Shown in pieces: positions 37,119-49,126 of a stretch of DNA of 64,000 nt. How positions within the stretch are numbered: the stretch's first letter is position 1; each line of letters starts with the position of its first letter. Location of the stretch: NCBI GenBank assembly GCA_948567375.1, contig OX419761.1, positions 12,996,243 through 13,060,242 on the forward strand, read 5' to 3'. Source of the DNA: Lunularia cruciata. Its lineage: Eukaryota > Streptophyta > Marchantiopsida > Lunulariales > Lunulariaceae. Made by a program: the position numbers and the translations under genes. The notes under the pieces are model-generated. The model ran no database searches. It was not told where the DNA came from and saw only the letters and a program-made list of their open reading frames with translations.

Positions 37119-37131
37119 GAATATTCTAGAA
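37119..37131 (+). promoter_or_regulatory. Heat-shock element in LTR of element B
   Basis: GAA-ta-TTC-ta-GAA, identical in core to 21609-21621 and 26807-26819 although the surrounding LTR has diverged considerably. Confidence 0.55.
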
Positions 37132-37559
37132 GCATCTAGGAAGCTACTTGGTACTTTTCAAGTATCAAGTAATGTGTATGCCAAGTGGTGACTTCTAGGA
37201 GGAATCTTCTTGGGAATATTCCTGGTAGCTTAGCTTATATGCCAAGTAGGTGACTTCTAAAAAAAAGCATCTTGGAAAGCTTCTTGACTAGCTTAACTCG
37301 CATGCCAAGTAGGCAAATTTTAGAAGGAAGCTTCTTGAGAAACTTCCCAATTAGCTTAACTTGCACTCTAAGAAGAAAACTCTTAGGAAGCTTCTAAGAC
37401 ACTTCAGAATAATCAGTCCTAAGATAGGAAGTTTATTAATAAAGCAACCATAGAGTAAAATTTAGAGGAAGATATTGCAAAAATAGTAATTTTTGCAATG
37501 TGGATCAACCATTTCACATGGAGAATCTGATGAGTGCCAAAAGCCTCATCAAGCTATGG

Positions 37560-39548
37560 TTGATTAAATAGTTCAAGAGTTTGTAGATGTGTTTCTAGAT
37601 GATTTTGCCAAAGGGGTTATCCTCCAACTATGGTATGCCTTTCACGATTGAGTTATTGCCAAGAAGAACTACAATGAATAGACCAATCTATTGACTCTCA
37701 CCAAAGGAGTTGGAAGAGCTTTGAAAACAATGATGGAGTTGTTGGATAAGGATTTCATACAACATAATACATTTCTTAGGGAGCATTGGTACTATTTGTC
37801 CCAAAGAAGGATGGAGGAATTTGCTTTATATTGATTACCATAGCTTTAGTAAACAAACAATGAAGAATGCATATCTCTTGCCTTGAATTGATGATTTGCT
37901 AGATCAATTGAGTTGAGCACAATACTTCTCCAAGTTGGACCTCCAAAATGGCTATTAGTAGATGCCATTGATAGAGAGGATGTACAAAAGATTACCTTTT
38001 TCACAAGGTATAGGTATTTTGAATAGAGAGTTATACCTTTTGGGCTCACTAATGCTCAAGCAATCTTCATGGATCAAATGCATAGGGTGTCATATAGGTT
38101 ATTGGATCAATACATGATGATGTTCTTGGATGATACTTTAATCTATAGCAAGATGGAGGTATAACACACAAATCATGTGAAAAAAGTCTTATCAAAATTA
38201 TGTTAATGGAAATTTTATTGCCAAAAGTCAAATGTACTTTTTGGCAGAAGGAAGTTACCTTTTGGATCATAAGGCCTCATTGGAGGAGATGAAGATAGAA
38301 GATGAGAAAATCAAAGCTATTATTGATTGGCCTACTCTTAAGGATGCCACAAAAGTACAAGCATTTAATGGATTGGCAAGTTTTACCGATGGTTCATCCA
38401 TTATTATGTTCATGTGGCCGCACCATTGACCAATCTCTTGGAGAAGACCTCAAGCTTTTAGTGGAGTAGCAAGCATGAAGAAGCATTCCAGAAGTTGAAA
38501 CATATGGTGTCTGCAAGACTCATTCTTCAACCATATGATCCTCAACTATCTTGTGTGATTGATTTTGATGCTTCTAACTTTACTATTGGAGCTATGTTGC
38601 AATAAGAATTTCCAAATGGGTTACATCCCATTTCTTTTGTGTCTCACCAACTAAACACCACAAAAAGGAATTGCTTTTCTTGAGATCACGAGCAACTAGC
38701 AATGGTGCACATGAAGAGTTGCCATCATTGACAGGAGGAACAACTATAGTTGTTTCAAATCAAACTTGAATACAAACTTGATAATTTCCATATCATTCTT
38801 GATGCCCTATCATGATGACCTTATTTGAAGACTCTTCCTCTCATCATGGTGATAATTATGAAAGTGTCAATTGATTAAAAAATCCAAATCAAGTTTAGGA
38901 CCGCTTTACAATATGACAATTTCTTTCAAATGGTACAAGGTCATTTAGTAGCACATGATAAGGAATACATCACCTCCTCTTTCAAGGGTGGCCTTCTATT
39001 CTATGAGAACCGGATCTATGTTCTAACCAAGGGTTTATCTATAGCTTGTGCGCCTTCAAGAAACCCATGAATTACCAATCGTAAGTCACATGGGTGTAGA
39101 TAAGACCTTGAGTACCCTAGAGTGCCAATGGTGTTGGCCCAACATAGCACAAGAGGTTCAAGAGTTTGTTCAATCTTGTGAGAGCTACAATCACAACAAG
39201 ACCAATTACCAAAAACCAAGTGGATTCCTTCAACCACTTCCCAACCCATCTGCTAAATGAGAACATGTAAGTTTAGATCTCATAACAACCTTATCCAAGA
39301 CAAAGCAAGGTCACATAACTATCATGGGCATAACATATAACATGTTCATTGATAAGCTTAGTAAGAAAATCCATTGGCACCAACCTTTGATATAGTGGAT
39401 ACTCTAACATTGGCCCATATTTACTTTGACAATGTCTATAAGCATCATAGGATGCCTTGTGAGCTCATCTTCGAGCAAGATCCTTGATTCATCAAAAACT
39501 TTTGGCAAGCACTCTTCCAACTACTCATCACCAAGCTTATCCATGGCC
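37560..39548 (+). pseudogene. Element B reverse transcriptase, RNase H, integrase remnant
   Basis: Order as in element A: reverse transcriptase with MKNAYLLP (37860) and MMVFLDDTLIYSK-like box near 38120, RNase H with DFDASNFTIGAMLQ near 38565, integrase zinc region near 39050-39250 (SHMGVDKTLSTLECQWCWPN) and part of the core. Frames are broken throughout. Confidence 0.8.
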
Positions 39549-39835
39549 TAGAAGGAAGCTTCTTGGGAATTTTCCCAACTAGCTTAACTTGCATGCCAAA
39601 TAGATGGCTCCTAGAAGGAAGCTTCTTGAAGCTCTTCTTGAGAAGCTTTCCCATTAGCTTAGCTTGCACTCTAAGAAGACGACTCTTAGGAAGCTTCTTG
39701 AGAAGCTTATGAAGAGCCTTGTATATCCTCTATAAATACCAAAGCCCAAGTTCATGCTAGGCATTTGGAGTTTCCTTCATTTAAGAGTCCCAATGTGATC
39801 TTTCATTCTTTTATTTCTCTCCTTGGTCTTTTATA

Positions 39836-42800
39836 CTAATGGTCAAACAAAGAGAATTGAGTTATAACTTGGAAAGGTATCACTCTTTGTAAGAGTAGTA
39901 TAAGGTAAAATATAATGACAAGTGATACAATTAGCTCATTATCATGTGATCGTGGGTATAAAGTGGATGAAGCACTACAACCTCATGATAGGTTGGCAAA
40001 GGAAAATAATGGAAACTAACCAATGGAAGATATTTGGAGATAAGATCAGATCCCAAAGGCAAGAATTGCCTCTTTATGTCAGAAAGACAACAAATATTGG
40101 TAAGACAAATAGATTTTCTTGTGCCTAATGAGAAAAGTCCAAAGTGCACAATTTGATGGGCAAATTCTTGAAGATCTAAAAGATGTGGTAGAAAAATTTA
40201 AGGATGTAGTTCTTGATGATTTACCCTTAAGATTACCATCAAAAAAATGAAAAGCAGATCATAAAATTGAGATATTTCTTGGGACTATACCTCCTTGTAA
40301 AGCCCTATATCAACTATCACCTCATGATTTGGAAGAATGCAAGGCTCAAATCAAAAAAATCTTATAGAAAGGGTTCATCTAACCAAACAAATCATCATAT
40401 GGTGCTCTTGTCTTGTTTAGGATGAAGACAGATGGTATGATGCAGAAGTGTATTCATTATCAAGCCCTAAATTAACAAATGATGAATAATAAATATCCAT
40501 GATCTCAAATAAATGACCTATTTGATCAACTAAGTGGAGCAAAACAGTTTACCAAACTTGATCTATGGAGAGTTTATCACCAAATTATTATTATGGAAGA
40601 TGACATGCACAAAATTGCCTTTCAAATAAGGTATGGTCACAAAGTATGCCATTTTCCCTCACCAAAGCATAAACCACTTTCATGAGTTTGATGAATGATA
40701 TATTTTGTAAATTTGTTTAACATTTTTCTAGATAATATTTAGTCTATAGTAGAACAATGAAAGAGTATAAACATCATCTATTACAAGTCTTTTAGGTTTT
40801 ATGAAAGAATCAATTGTATGCCAAAATCTCAAAGTGCCAGTTTTGCAAGTGTGAAATAGATTACTTGGGTTATAGAGTAAGTGCAGAAGATATCCAAGTT
40901 TTAAAAATTAAAATAGAAGTCATTCAAAGTTGGAGTGCTCCAAAAGATTAGACTCAACTCAAGAGTTTCTTGGGATTAATTGGGTTCTATTGTCAATTTG
41001 TCAAGGAGTTACCCAAGGTTGCACAACCCTTAAATGATTACTTGGCAAAGGAAAGAATGGATGTGAGGAATCGCATAGGAACTTGCCTCTCAAGCACTAA
41101 AAGATGCATTGTTACATGCACCAATCTTGAAATAGTATGATCCCAAACATTCAATCAAGTTGGCTCTAAATGCATCAAGCATTGCCATAGGAGCAATTCT
41201 ACAACAAGAATGGGATGATTGATGACACTTCATTGCATATTTCTCTCAAAAATTATTATCAAGGGAACAAAATTATCACACCACCAAATGAGAAGAGTTG
41301 ACAACTGTCCTTACTAAAAAGCATTGGAAGCACTGTTTGGGTAAGAAATTATTTTTAATTGAGATAGACCATAAACCACTAGTCTACCTAGATATACAAA
41401 AAGACCTATCCCATAGCCAAATTTTTTGGGTAGAGTAGAGACAATGGTTTAACATGACTATCACATATGTGGAGGGCAAGAAGCAACTTTTAGATACATT
41501 CACTTGGATGTTTATGGTGAACAATATGGTTGTAGAGGTCAAGATGAAATTAGATTTCTAGATAAGGGGTCTTGATGCTACAAAGATTGACTTGTAGATT
41601 GTAGGAGCTTGATTATCCAAAGGCATAACCAATATCCAAAGATTCATCTTCCTTGATGGCAAGTTATAGATCCTCTATATTCCTTGATGCTCTATACATA
41701 AAAAACATTATTCTAGTTGAATGTCATGATTCAACCATTGCATGTCATGTTCCGCTGGACAAGACCTTAGATGTAGTCAAACACCATTATTATTGGACCA
41801 AGATGGGCAAAGATGTGATGGAGTATCTTTGAAGCTACCTACTCTATCAACAAAATAAAGCCCCTAACCAAGCTTCCATAGGTATACTTCAACTCCTTCC
41901 TACCTCTACACAATTTTGGGAGCAAGTCAACATGGATCTAGTTTGTAAACTTCAAGTTTTAATTCTATTAGACACTCTTAGCAAAACGGTTCATTTTTGT
42001 CTTGTAACCAAGGAAATGATTGCACCACAATTAGCTCAAATGTACTTAGTTGTGATCTTTTCTCAACATGGACTATCTTGAGTGCTCATCATGGATTGTG
42101 GCACTCAATTCACTAGTTTTCTTTGGAGAATATTCTTTAGAGTCTTCAAAACCAAACTTGCAATGTCTAGGACATACCATCCATAAATTGATGGATAAAT
42201 AGAGCAGGTCAATTCTCTATCAAGGACATACTATGGGGCTTCACTTTGGAAGAGCAAGAAAGGTAAGACACATTACTTCCTTTGGTGGAATTTGCCTACA
42301 ACAATTTGGTGAATCTACATAGATCACATTGTTCTTTTTCATGTATAAAGAACATCCTTTCACACCTTCAAGATAGGTAACGGTCAGCCTAGTGGCTACA
42401 AAATTTGATATTGTCAATGCTTTTGTGTCTAGAATCCAACAAGAGGATAAGGTGTGAACAACGCCAAGAACAGGTGGCAAATAGTACCAAATCAACAAAA
42501 ACAATATGCAAATGCATATTGTCGGATATATAGAGTTATAGAGTTTATATAGAGTTTGAAGATGGGGATCAAGTATGGCTGTCCACAACCAAAATTATGT
42601 TTGATTGCCCTTGTAAATTCAAACCTTACTTTTTTGGTCCTTTTCCTATCATTCAAAGATTTGGAGCAGTGGGATATCACCTCAAACTACCTCCACACAT
42701 GAAGATCCATCCAATGTTTTACATTTCTTTGCTACATCATTATGCACTCAACCTCCATACTTTCCTTCCATACAAGAAGCTTCACCTTGTCCAACACTCA

Positions 42801-43016
42801 TTGATGAAATCAAGGAATATGAAGTAGAGTGCATTCTCTAGAAATGCATCCAAGGTACCACCATCAATATGTAGAATATCTCATACACTAGAAAGGATAC
42901 CTATTGTATGAGTTAACCTAGGAACCCATAGCTAACTTGACCAATGCACTGGTGTTGGTGCAATCTTTTGAGCAATAGCTTTGTAACCAGAACACTACAT
43001 CTTAAATGGGGAGGTT
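39836..43016 (+). pseudogene. Element D reverse transcriptase to chromodomain
   Basis: Reverse transcriptase with LFDQLSGAKQFTKLDLW (about 40520), RNase H with LALNASSIAIGAILQQEWDD (about 41160), integrase zinc region and core (QFWEQVNMDLVCK near 41910; second catalytic region MDCGTQFTSF near 42090), and a degenerate chromodomain near 42830-42960 with YLLYELT and EPIANLTNALVLVQSFEQ. A purine tract AAATGGGGAGG precedes the 3' LTR. All domains contain stops. Confidence 0.8.
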
Positions 43017-43445
43017 TGTAATACCATGAGCTAGAAAAAAATATCTAGAGGTGAAAATTGGCTTGGTAATGTAATATCTTAAAAGATGTTAGACATGATG
43101 ATGTAAGTGAATTAGATAGAGGAGTCACCAAAAGAAGACTTTCACTAATAGGGTAGAGGCAAAAAACACATTGAAAACTTCAGAGTCAATTTTGGAGGCC
43201 AAAACAAAAGAACTAGACCTCAAAAAATGTGTTCTTTCTCCCTTACGGAAAAATGTCTTTTCTCCTCAGTTTGTCTTGTTGAGATCTTTCAAAGGGTACC
43301 TCTTCTATTCTGTATGAGCTTCTTATAAAAAGATTCCTACAAGATTCTTTATGCTCAAACTTGTTTGACCAGCCAAATAGAACTAGGGTTAACATGTCAC
43401 CAATCCATATAGCTAATCTAAATGTGTAGTTTATTGACATGTCAT

Positions 43446-43510
<65 letters not shown>

Positions 43511-43647
43511 CTAAAGGTGTAACTCTCAACAGAGAGTATCCTTCAAAGAGTTAATACTCTCTGTTATATAATAAAAATAGAGTATTCTTTTAGGGCATTG
43601 GAGTCTTGTGAATTCTAATCTTCTGTTCTTTTGTCCTGACTATTACA
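43017..43647 (+). repeat. 3' LTR of element D
   Basis: TGTAATA...ACTATTACA. Contains a long (TA)n run and the duplicated motif CATGTCACCAATCC / CATGTCATCAAT. A related solo copy is at 56729-57313. Confidence 0.85.
43448..43505. repeat. (TA)n microsatellite in LTR
   Basis: About 28 uninterrupted TA units. The equivalent place in the related LTR at 57160 has only CCATCTATCTGATCC, so the expansion is specific to this copy. Confidence 0.98.
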
Positions 43648-43663
43648 CATGCATACGTAACAA

Positions 43664-44062
43664 AAGGATGGGAAGACCCGTCAACCCCTATAAAGAATAA
43701 AATCCACAAGGGGCAAATGAGACTTTCAAAATGGATTATGACCAATAAGATAGGAAGAAGAATGGGAAGACCCCAAAAACCATATAAATATAAAAATTCC
43801 AAGGTAAATGGACCAAATAGGACTTTCAAAATGGATCATAACATAACCAATATGATACCCGAAGGATATGAAGAACCCATTTTACAAGGATAAAACTTGG
43901 GAGGTAAAATGGAGCAAATGAACTTCAAATTAGATTAAGACCAATAATATAGCAAGAAGGATTCGGCAAACCCTTCTAACCGTACAACGATAAAACCCAA
44001 AATAGACCCAAGATGGGGCTAATGGAACTTTCAGATGGATTATGACAAATAAGAGAGATTGG
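43664..44062. repeat. Tandem array, about 100-bp unit, four diverged copies
   Basis: Unit starts near 43666, 43760, 43864 and 43969, with a fifth partial at 44060, each beginning with a GGATGGGAAGACCC-like motif and continuing with GATAAAACCCA and CTTTCAAAATGGATTATGAC. Copies differ substantially, so the array is old. The head motif matches the ends of the repeat at 2419-2733. Confidence 0.85.
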
Positions 44063-46882
44063 CAAACCTAGATACCCTTAGAGATTTTCATCGTACTGGT
44101 CAAAGAAGAAGAAGAAGAAGGTACGAAAGAATACACTGCTTCATGTGGACGGTGGCTATGCAGGGGATAAACCCAGGCGCAGACTTTCATGTACATCAAC
44201 GATGCCATGCAACTCGGCTTTTGACGAGGGGTCTTTTGATTCATGGCTTCTCTTGGGCATTCATAAGCTGGCAAGTTGCAGCATATCATTGTATGTCGTC
44301 GGCTACCACGGTGCTTATCATTTGCCCACTAGTTACATATACCTCAAATAAAACCCCCAAAAAGAAACAACCTGCTACTATGCAATTGTTTAGCTTTTGC
44401 CTAGTGGCCTAGTGGTCTTCAATCTATACAGTTGCATCCCTCCACATGAATCCCTGTCACTTATATCCACCTCGAGTTTCTGCAAGGTGTGTGTTGTCAT
44501 CTATTGTGATAACATGCACGTTCTTCTGTTCTTTATGCGAACGTCTTTTTGTATTGAATATTTAAAAATGAATAATTAAACTGACACAAGATTTTCATCA
44601 AGTAAGTATACTTGATGAAAAACTGGGCAAATGAGCTCATAGGATCCCTTCTTTGTTAGGTGGGTGAAAAGTTTGTAGGGATGAAGTTCAGGAGTTTGTA
44701 CCTTGGATTATTATTAATGCTGATGGACTCTAACCCCAACTACTGGATATTGAGAACAAGAGAAAAGAACACATCGTACAAGCACATGATCTTTTATTTG
44801 ACTTTTGAATATTGGTGCTGACATCGACATAAAGCCTTCAAGCCGGCATTCGGAAGCACATACTTTAGTGAAACGTCAAGATAAATAAATCTTAGATCTT
44901 GGAAAAAGTCTCTATGTATGAGCAAATGCAAGGACCAACCCTTAAAAGCCTAATCTACTATAAAGATTCTTCTCATCCTTCATGTGTTCTATGTGGTCGC
45001 CTTTTTCTCCTATAAGGGTTGTACGTGGGGATTATCAAGGGTGCCAGACGATTAAAGACTTTATAACGGAGAGATTTCCCACAACCTGATGGAAAAATCG
45101 AATCACGTCATAGTCTTTCCTATGCTTTAATTTTCTAAAAGTCTAATGAGAAAAGACACAAGAAGAGAAAAGACCTGCAGAAATTTATGCTGGGACGTGG
45201 GGACTCCTCAGAAGAAGATAATAAAAAACTAGACACCAGACCAAAGCAGTGCACCACATTGCACCATGACCTTTCACTCAAAGTCCAATGCAAGATAATT
45301 CAATATCAACACATGTTATGTGTTTAATAAATACCTTTGATTGAATATTTTCCCAAATGCGTGGCCTGTTTCGGGTTACATCTCGCTAAATTTGTGTAAT
45401 TACACAAATGTGCTACATCATACGTCTAGTTACTTTCGTCGAGAAAATAACCTGAAATATAATCTAGTCTGGAGTCTGGAATCTGGAATCTGGAATCTGG
45501 GCTAATCAGCTTATTTGACTAGAGGCCTTTCATTCATTATTTAGTGCTAATCAGATTAAGGCGAGATGAAAGTCTGCTGTACTCGTACCTGTTACTTGTA
45601 CGCATCCGCTTACTTGTGAGAAACCCTAGACGGGATAGGGTACACTACTCGGGATCGTGAATCGAGGACTGTCATTGGCTAAAAGAGAATCGACGACTGT
45701 TACTGGCTAAAAGGGGCGCGGAGCCGCGGGTGGGCTCCTTGTGGTGTAGGGTAGAATAGTGGACTAGATCCTCAGATCGGAATTGAGGATTGCCATTGGT
45801 CTCAAAGGGTGTAAGGACGCTGCCTTGTGGTGTAGGGTAGTTCAAGGGAGTTTGAAGGGTTTCCATCAGTTATGCTATTCATGCATTGGATCAGAACTTC
45901 CTTTACTGAGAAAGGAAAGAACTGCAAGGAGGGCAGATTATGGGACGTACTGTTGGTACGTATGATTGTTAAGTTGTGAATGATATCGGTGGAATTTATG
46001 GATGTACAATCAGGAGAAAGACAAACTAACATTATGATGATTCTTTTTGAACGATGTCAGAGCGCAGAATTAGAAAGGGAGGAATAGAGCGCGAGCAGGT
46101 AAGAGGGAGGAAGGCGTCGAGTTTAATGCAATATATTACAAGCAATTGTTTCCCCTTGTTGGATGCGATGAAGCTACATAATCGTAATAGAAAACGAGAT
46201 CTCTTTCCAACCGAGATGTACAACACACGACTACCCTCAGAAGGTTCATGCTTTCCCTTGATAGCTGAAGGTACTTTTGCATTCCCCATCTTCAGCGGAG
46301 AGAGGTTTGTTTTCTCGTAGTTTCTGTCCTGCACTCGGAAGTTACAACGACTGGACTGTGGACCAAGGGGTGCTTGTGATACATGACAATGCCTTACAAT
46401 TAACGAAAACATCCATTATGAGGCATGTGGTCCGAGTCAACGTGTACGATGTTATTAGTGGATGAAGGGATCGAGGTGAATCGTTCAATGACGTGAAAGT
46501 TCTTCATTCAACTTGGTCGCCAGATTAGATTGCATGGGAGTCTGGATCTTATTTTGATAGCACGCGAAATGAAAAGCGTGACTCGTGTTACGTGTAGATG
46601 AGTGGAGGATGTTTTACCTGAGCCGAACATAAGGTTGTAAAATTTCGGCACTGCAATCCTTTTGAACCTGCTACAAGAGTCCAGATAAGATGGACTTTCT
46701 TAGTTCTCATATCAGAAAATCATATTTGCACTGCGGATTATGATATGACATTACAAGCCTATACAGGACCGTAAAACTGCTGTAAGAAACCACTGTGCGT
46801 GGAGAATGGATTATCATTGGAGCAGCAAACGGCAGGACTTCACACTTGCAAATATGAAACAGCGTAACTGATGGTATACAAG
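44063..46882. other. Gene-island DNA, no assignable gene
   Basis: CpG-containing, low-copy in appearance. Open frames at 44059-44412 and 46054-46320 (plus) and 46032-46412 (minus) resemble no family. 45471-45500 has a TCTGGAA heptamer repeated about four times. 45660-45850 contains a partial duplication (CCTTGTGGTGTAGGGTAG at 45739 and 45823). Confidence 0.3.
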
Positions 46883-47003
46883 TGGACGTGGGAGTGATGT
46901 TTGGGACTCAACGCCACAGTCTAATCGTCCTGATACAAGGCCAGAGCCACTGGATCTGGAGAAGAACCTGCTCCAGAAAAAGCTGGGACTCAAGGACAAC
47001 TAA
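46883..47003 (+). CDS. Possible terminal exon of an unidentified gene
   Basis: After ACTGATGGTATACAAG (branch-point-like CTGAT and an AG) one frame is open for 39 codons to a TAA at 47001-47003. The peptide, with DVWDSTPQSNRPDTRPEPL and then LDLEKNLLQKKLGLKDN at the end, has the polar, charged composition of a real C-terminus. A stop lies just upstream, so an intron boundary is required. The family is unknown and no upstream exon could be matched. Confidence 0.3.
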
Positions 47004-47978
47004 TGTCGTGTCGTTGCTGATGGCAATCTGTATGCACAACTGCTGTAAAGAATGGTACATGCTCCCGGACAGACGGGGTAAGAACCTTGTGATTGTGGTG
47101 AGGTGTTAACAGATGACGGGCAAAAGTTTGGTCCGCAGGAAGTCTAACGAGAATTATTTAAAATGGCCGAACTTGACAGACGTCTACATCCTCTAGTGTT
47201 AATTCTGTAAGCGGTCTATGCATGACCACTCTATAATCTGGGTACGTGAATGGGTGTAATGCATGACGGTCATTTGGATGGTATAGCTGTAGAACGATTT
47301 CTCATTGAATTCGGCTTGCGAGGAGTATTAATAGGCATCAAACAAATCCAAAGTGCTGTCCATGGATTATTGAACCAAGCAGGGAGGGTTGTTCACTATC
47401 TATGGAGAGACCAATCTCGCGAGGATCTCGTGACATACTTAGCATCTTCTCAAGTAGATCTGTCACTTAACCATTCTACTCATTTTCGTCACGGTAGCTT
47501 CAGCTACTCACTGTAAATTTGAGAACTAGAAAGCAAATGTGCAATACCTCAAAACATGTTTGCTCCTTGGGGAGGTTGGGAGAAGTTTGTTCATACAACA
47601 CGTGTCTCTTTACTGGAATTTCATGTGATCATAGTCACATTTTGCTCTTGCTTTTTAGCATCTAGATTCGACGTCCACACAAATAATCCTTATCTTTCTG
47701 CCTTTTGTGCTCTTAGACCCTCGATCCTCGGCTCTTGCCATGAAATAGAATAGTCTTCAATCCTTACATTTCAGAGTATCCACTAAGAATGATTTTTGCG
47801 AACAATAGTATTAGGAATGTTTCAGATCGGAATTTCCAAGCCAAGTTGTTTTCGATTTGCGACTAAGCATATTGATGCTGTGTACTCATTGCTGTACATA
47901 ATCCATCGAAATCAGTCTGGTCTTGAACAGTGTGCTCTGGGCATGATCGCTTGGGATTCTCTCCTTCTGCTATTACAG

Positions 47979-48028
47979 ACTCTGCAAAGGAAGTTCGGGA
48001 GCTTAAGAAAAAATTATATTCAATGTGA
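47979..48028 (+). CDS. Possible short terminal exon
   Basis: A strong pyrimidine tract and acceptor (TCTCTCCTTCTGCTATTACAG) is followed by SAKEVRELKKKLYSM and a TGA. The acceptor is among the best in the island, but 16 codons are too few to exclude chance. It could belong to the same gene as 46883-47003 through alternative ends. Confidence 0.2.
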
Positions 48029-49060
48029 TTTTAACCCCAAATGAAACCATTTGTTGAGGGTGGGCCTCGATGTTGATCTAAGCACATGGAACCCAGACTT
48101 TTATCCAATGACTTCAGTTTTGATAAGGTTTTGACGTTTTCCTTTCTTCTTCCGCGAAGGTCGCGACCTTCGGGTCTGCTTGCGACTTTCTGCCGGAAAA
48201 CGCTGATTTACTACATCTTGATCAGTCATGAACATATGTTAACATATCAGATAATCCAGTTGATTGAGACTTATCACGATGTGCCGACTTCAAACCTGAA
48301 AGACGTATAGTCACAGCAAAACTCTATGCACTCGACAGAAGCTACAATTTCTTTTGCCATTTTAGTGTCTAAAAGGTGCAAGTCCCTAAAGATTTGTACG
48401 AATATATTTCTGTTTCCGTGAACTCGTGTCTTGGGACGCATACTTTTCATCTACACTTGCAATTATCGTCTGGTAATTGACAATGCTGAACGTAGAGGTT
48501 CGTGGTCCAATAACTTCATTGTTGGTTTCGAGGTTGTTTCTCAGCTGGTCGTTTGTAAGAAAATAAAAGTTTCACAATGTCACCCCGTGAAGTAAGTCAC
48601 TTGAGAAGGTTTAAGTTGTGGAGAAGAGGACGAAGGAAATGCAACGTGATGGTGGGTTTACCGTCCAGACGTATCTACTCTGATTCAAGTCCCTGCCGTT
48701 CCTGGCAACAGCCTTGGCTTCTTCTGAACTAAAGGATTCAACTACCGGGATTGAAAGCGGCAGGAGATGTAGAAATCTCTTTCTACCATGGCGTACGTAT
48801 TTATATAGACAATGGTGGACGAAATCCTCGACACCAAAATCTTTAACGACTAGAGGTGTATGCTATCATGTGACACCAGACGACCGCCAGCTCATCGTTT
48901 CTGTTTCTTAAGGTCGACTCCTGCGGACTGTGATCCTCTAGTGGTGAGAGGAAATGTGAAAAGACCTGGATTAAGACCTAGAGTACGACTTCTGGAAGCG
49001 AAGGTCCAAAGTAGCACCCTCTCATGTCTGTCAAGTTCTTTCAAGAATGTAAATGCTTAG

Positions 49061-49126
49061 ATCATCCGACAAACTTACTCGAAGTTTATCACGGAGGCCG
49101 CATCTGCTAAAGCACCGTTGGTGTGA
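49061..49126 (+). CDS. Possible short terminal exon
   Basis: After TTCAAGAATGTAAATGCTTAG, 21 codons (IIRQTYSKFITEAASAKAP...) run to a TGA. An upstream candidate partner is 48945-49000 (VRGNVKRPGLRPRVRLLEAK). Composition looks protein-like; function unknown. Confidence 0.2.
   Translation: MIRQTYSKFITEAASAKAPLV

Larger units (their letters stand above)
37032..39835 (+). mobile_element. Element B: internally deleted chromovirus nested in D
   Basis: Starts TGTAATGATATGGAG and ends TCTTTTATA, with a perfect five-base target duplication CTAAT at 37027-37031 and 39836-39840. It belongs to the family of element A. The 5' LTR (37032 to about 37400) runs directly into sequence equivalent to 23566 in A, so the LTR end, primer site, gag and protease are missing. 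At about 39548 integrase breaks off and passes straight into LTR sequence, losing the integrase end and chromodomain. The remaining pol frame has many stops. Confidence 0.9.
34724..43647 (+). mobile_element. Element D: Ty3/gypsy chromovirus, split by element B
   Basis: LTRs at 34724-35065 and 43017-43647 begin TGTGATA and TGTAATA. A primer-binding site TGATATCAAAATAGG follows the first. Internal DNA runs 35066-37031 and 39836-43016, interrupted by element B with a target duplication. gag, protease, reverse transcriptase, RNase H, integrase and a degenerate chromodomain are in order. The two LTRs differ greatly in length (342 and 631 bp) and no target duplication flanks the element, so it may be a recombinant of two copies or carry an LTR deletion. 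Confidence 0.8.

Noticed and set aside
43448-43505. Replication origin or structural element at the TA run
   Set aside because: A plain TA microsatellite inside an LTR explains it; a related LTR lacks the run.
46032-46412. 126-codon minus-strand frame as a gene
   Set aside because: No recognised domain, hydrophobic and basic residues mixed as in random translation, and overlapping plus-strand frames of similar quality.
47250-47516. 88-codon plus-strand frame as a gene
   Set aside because: Starts without a supported context, no domain, and lies just beyond the terminal exon candidate at 46883-47003, so it is more likely 3' untranslated or intergenic DNA.
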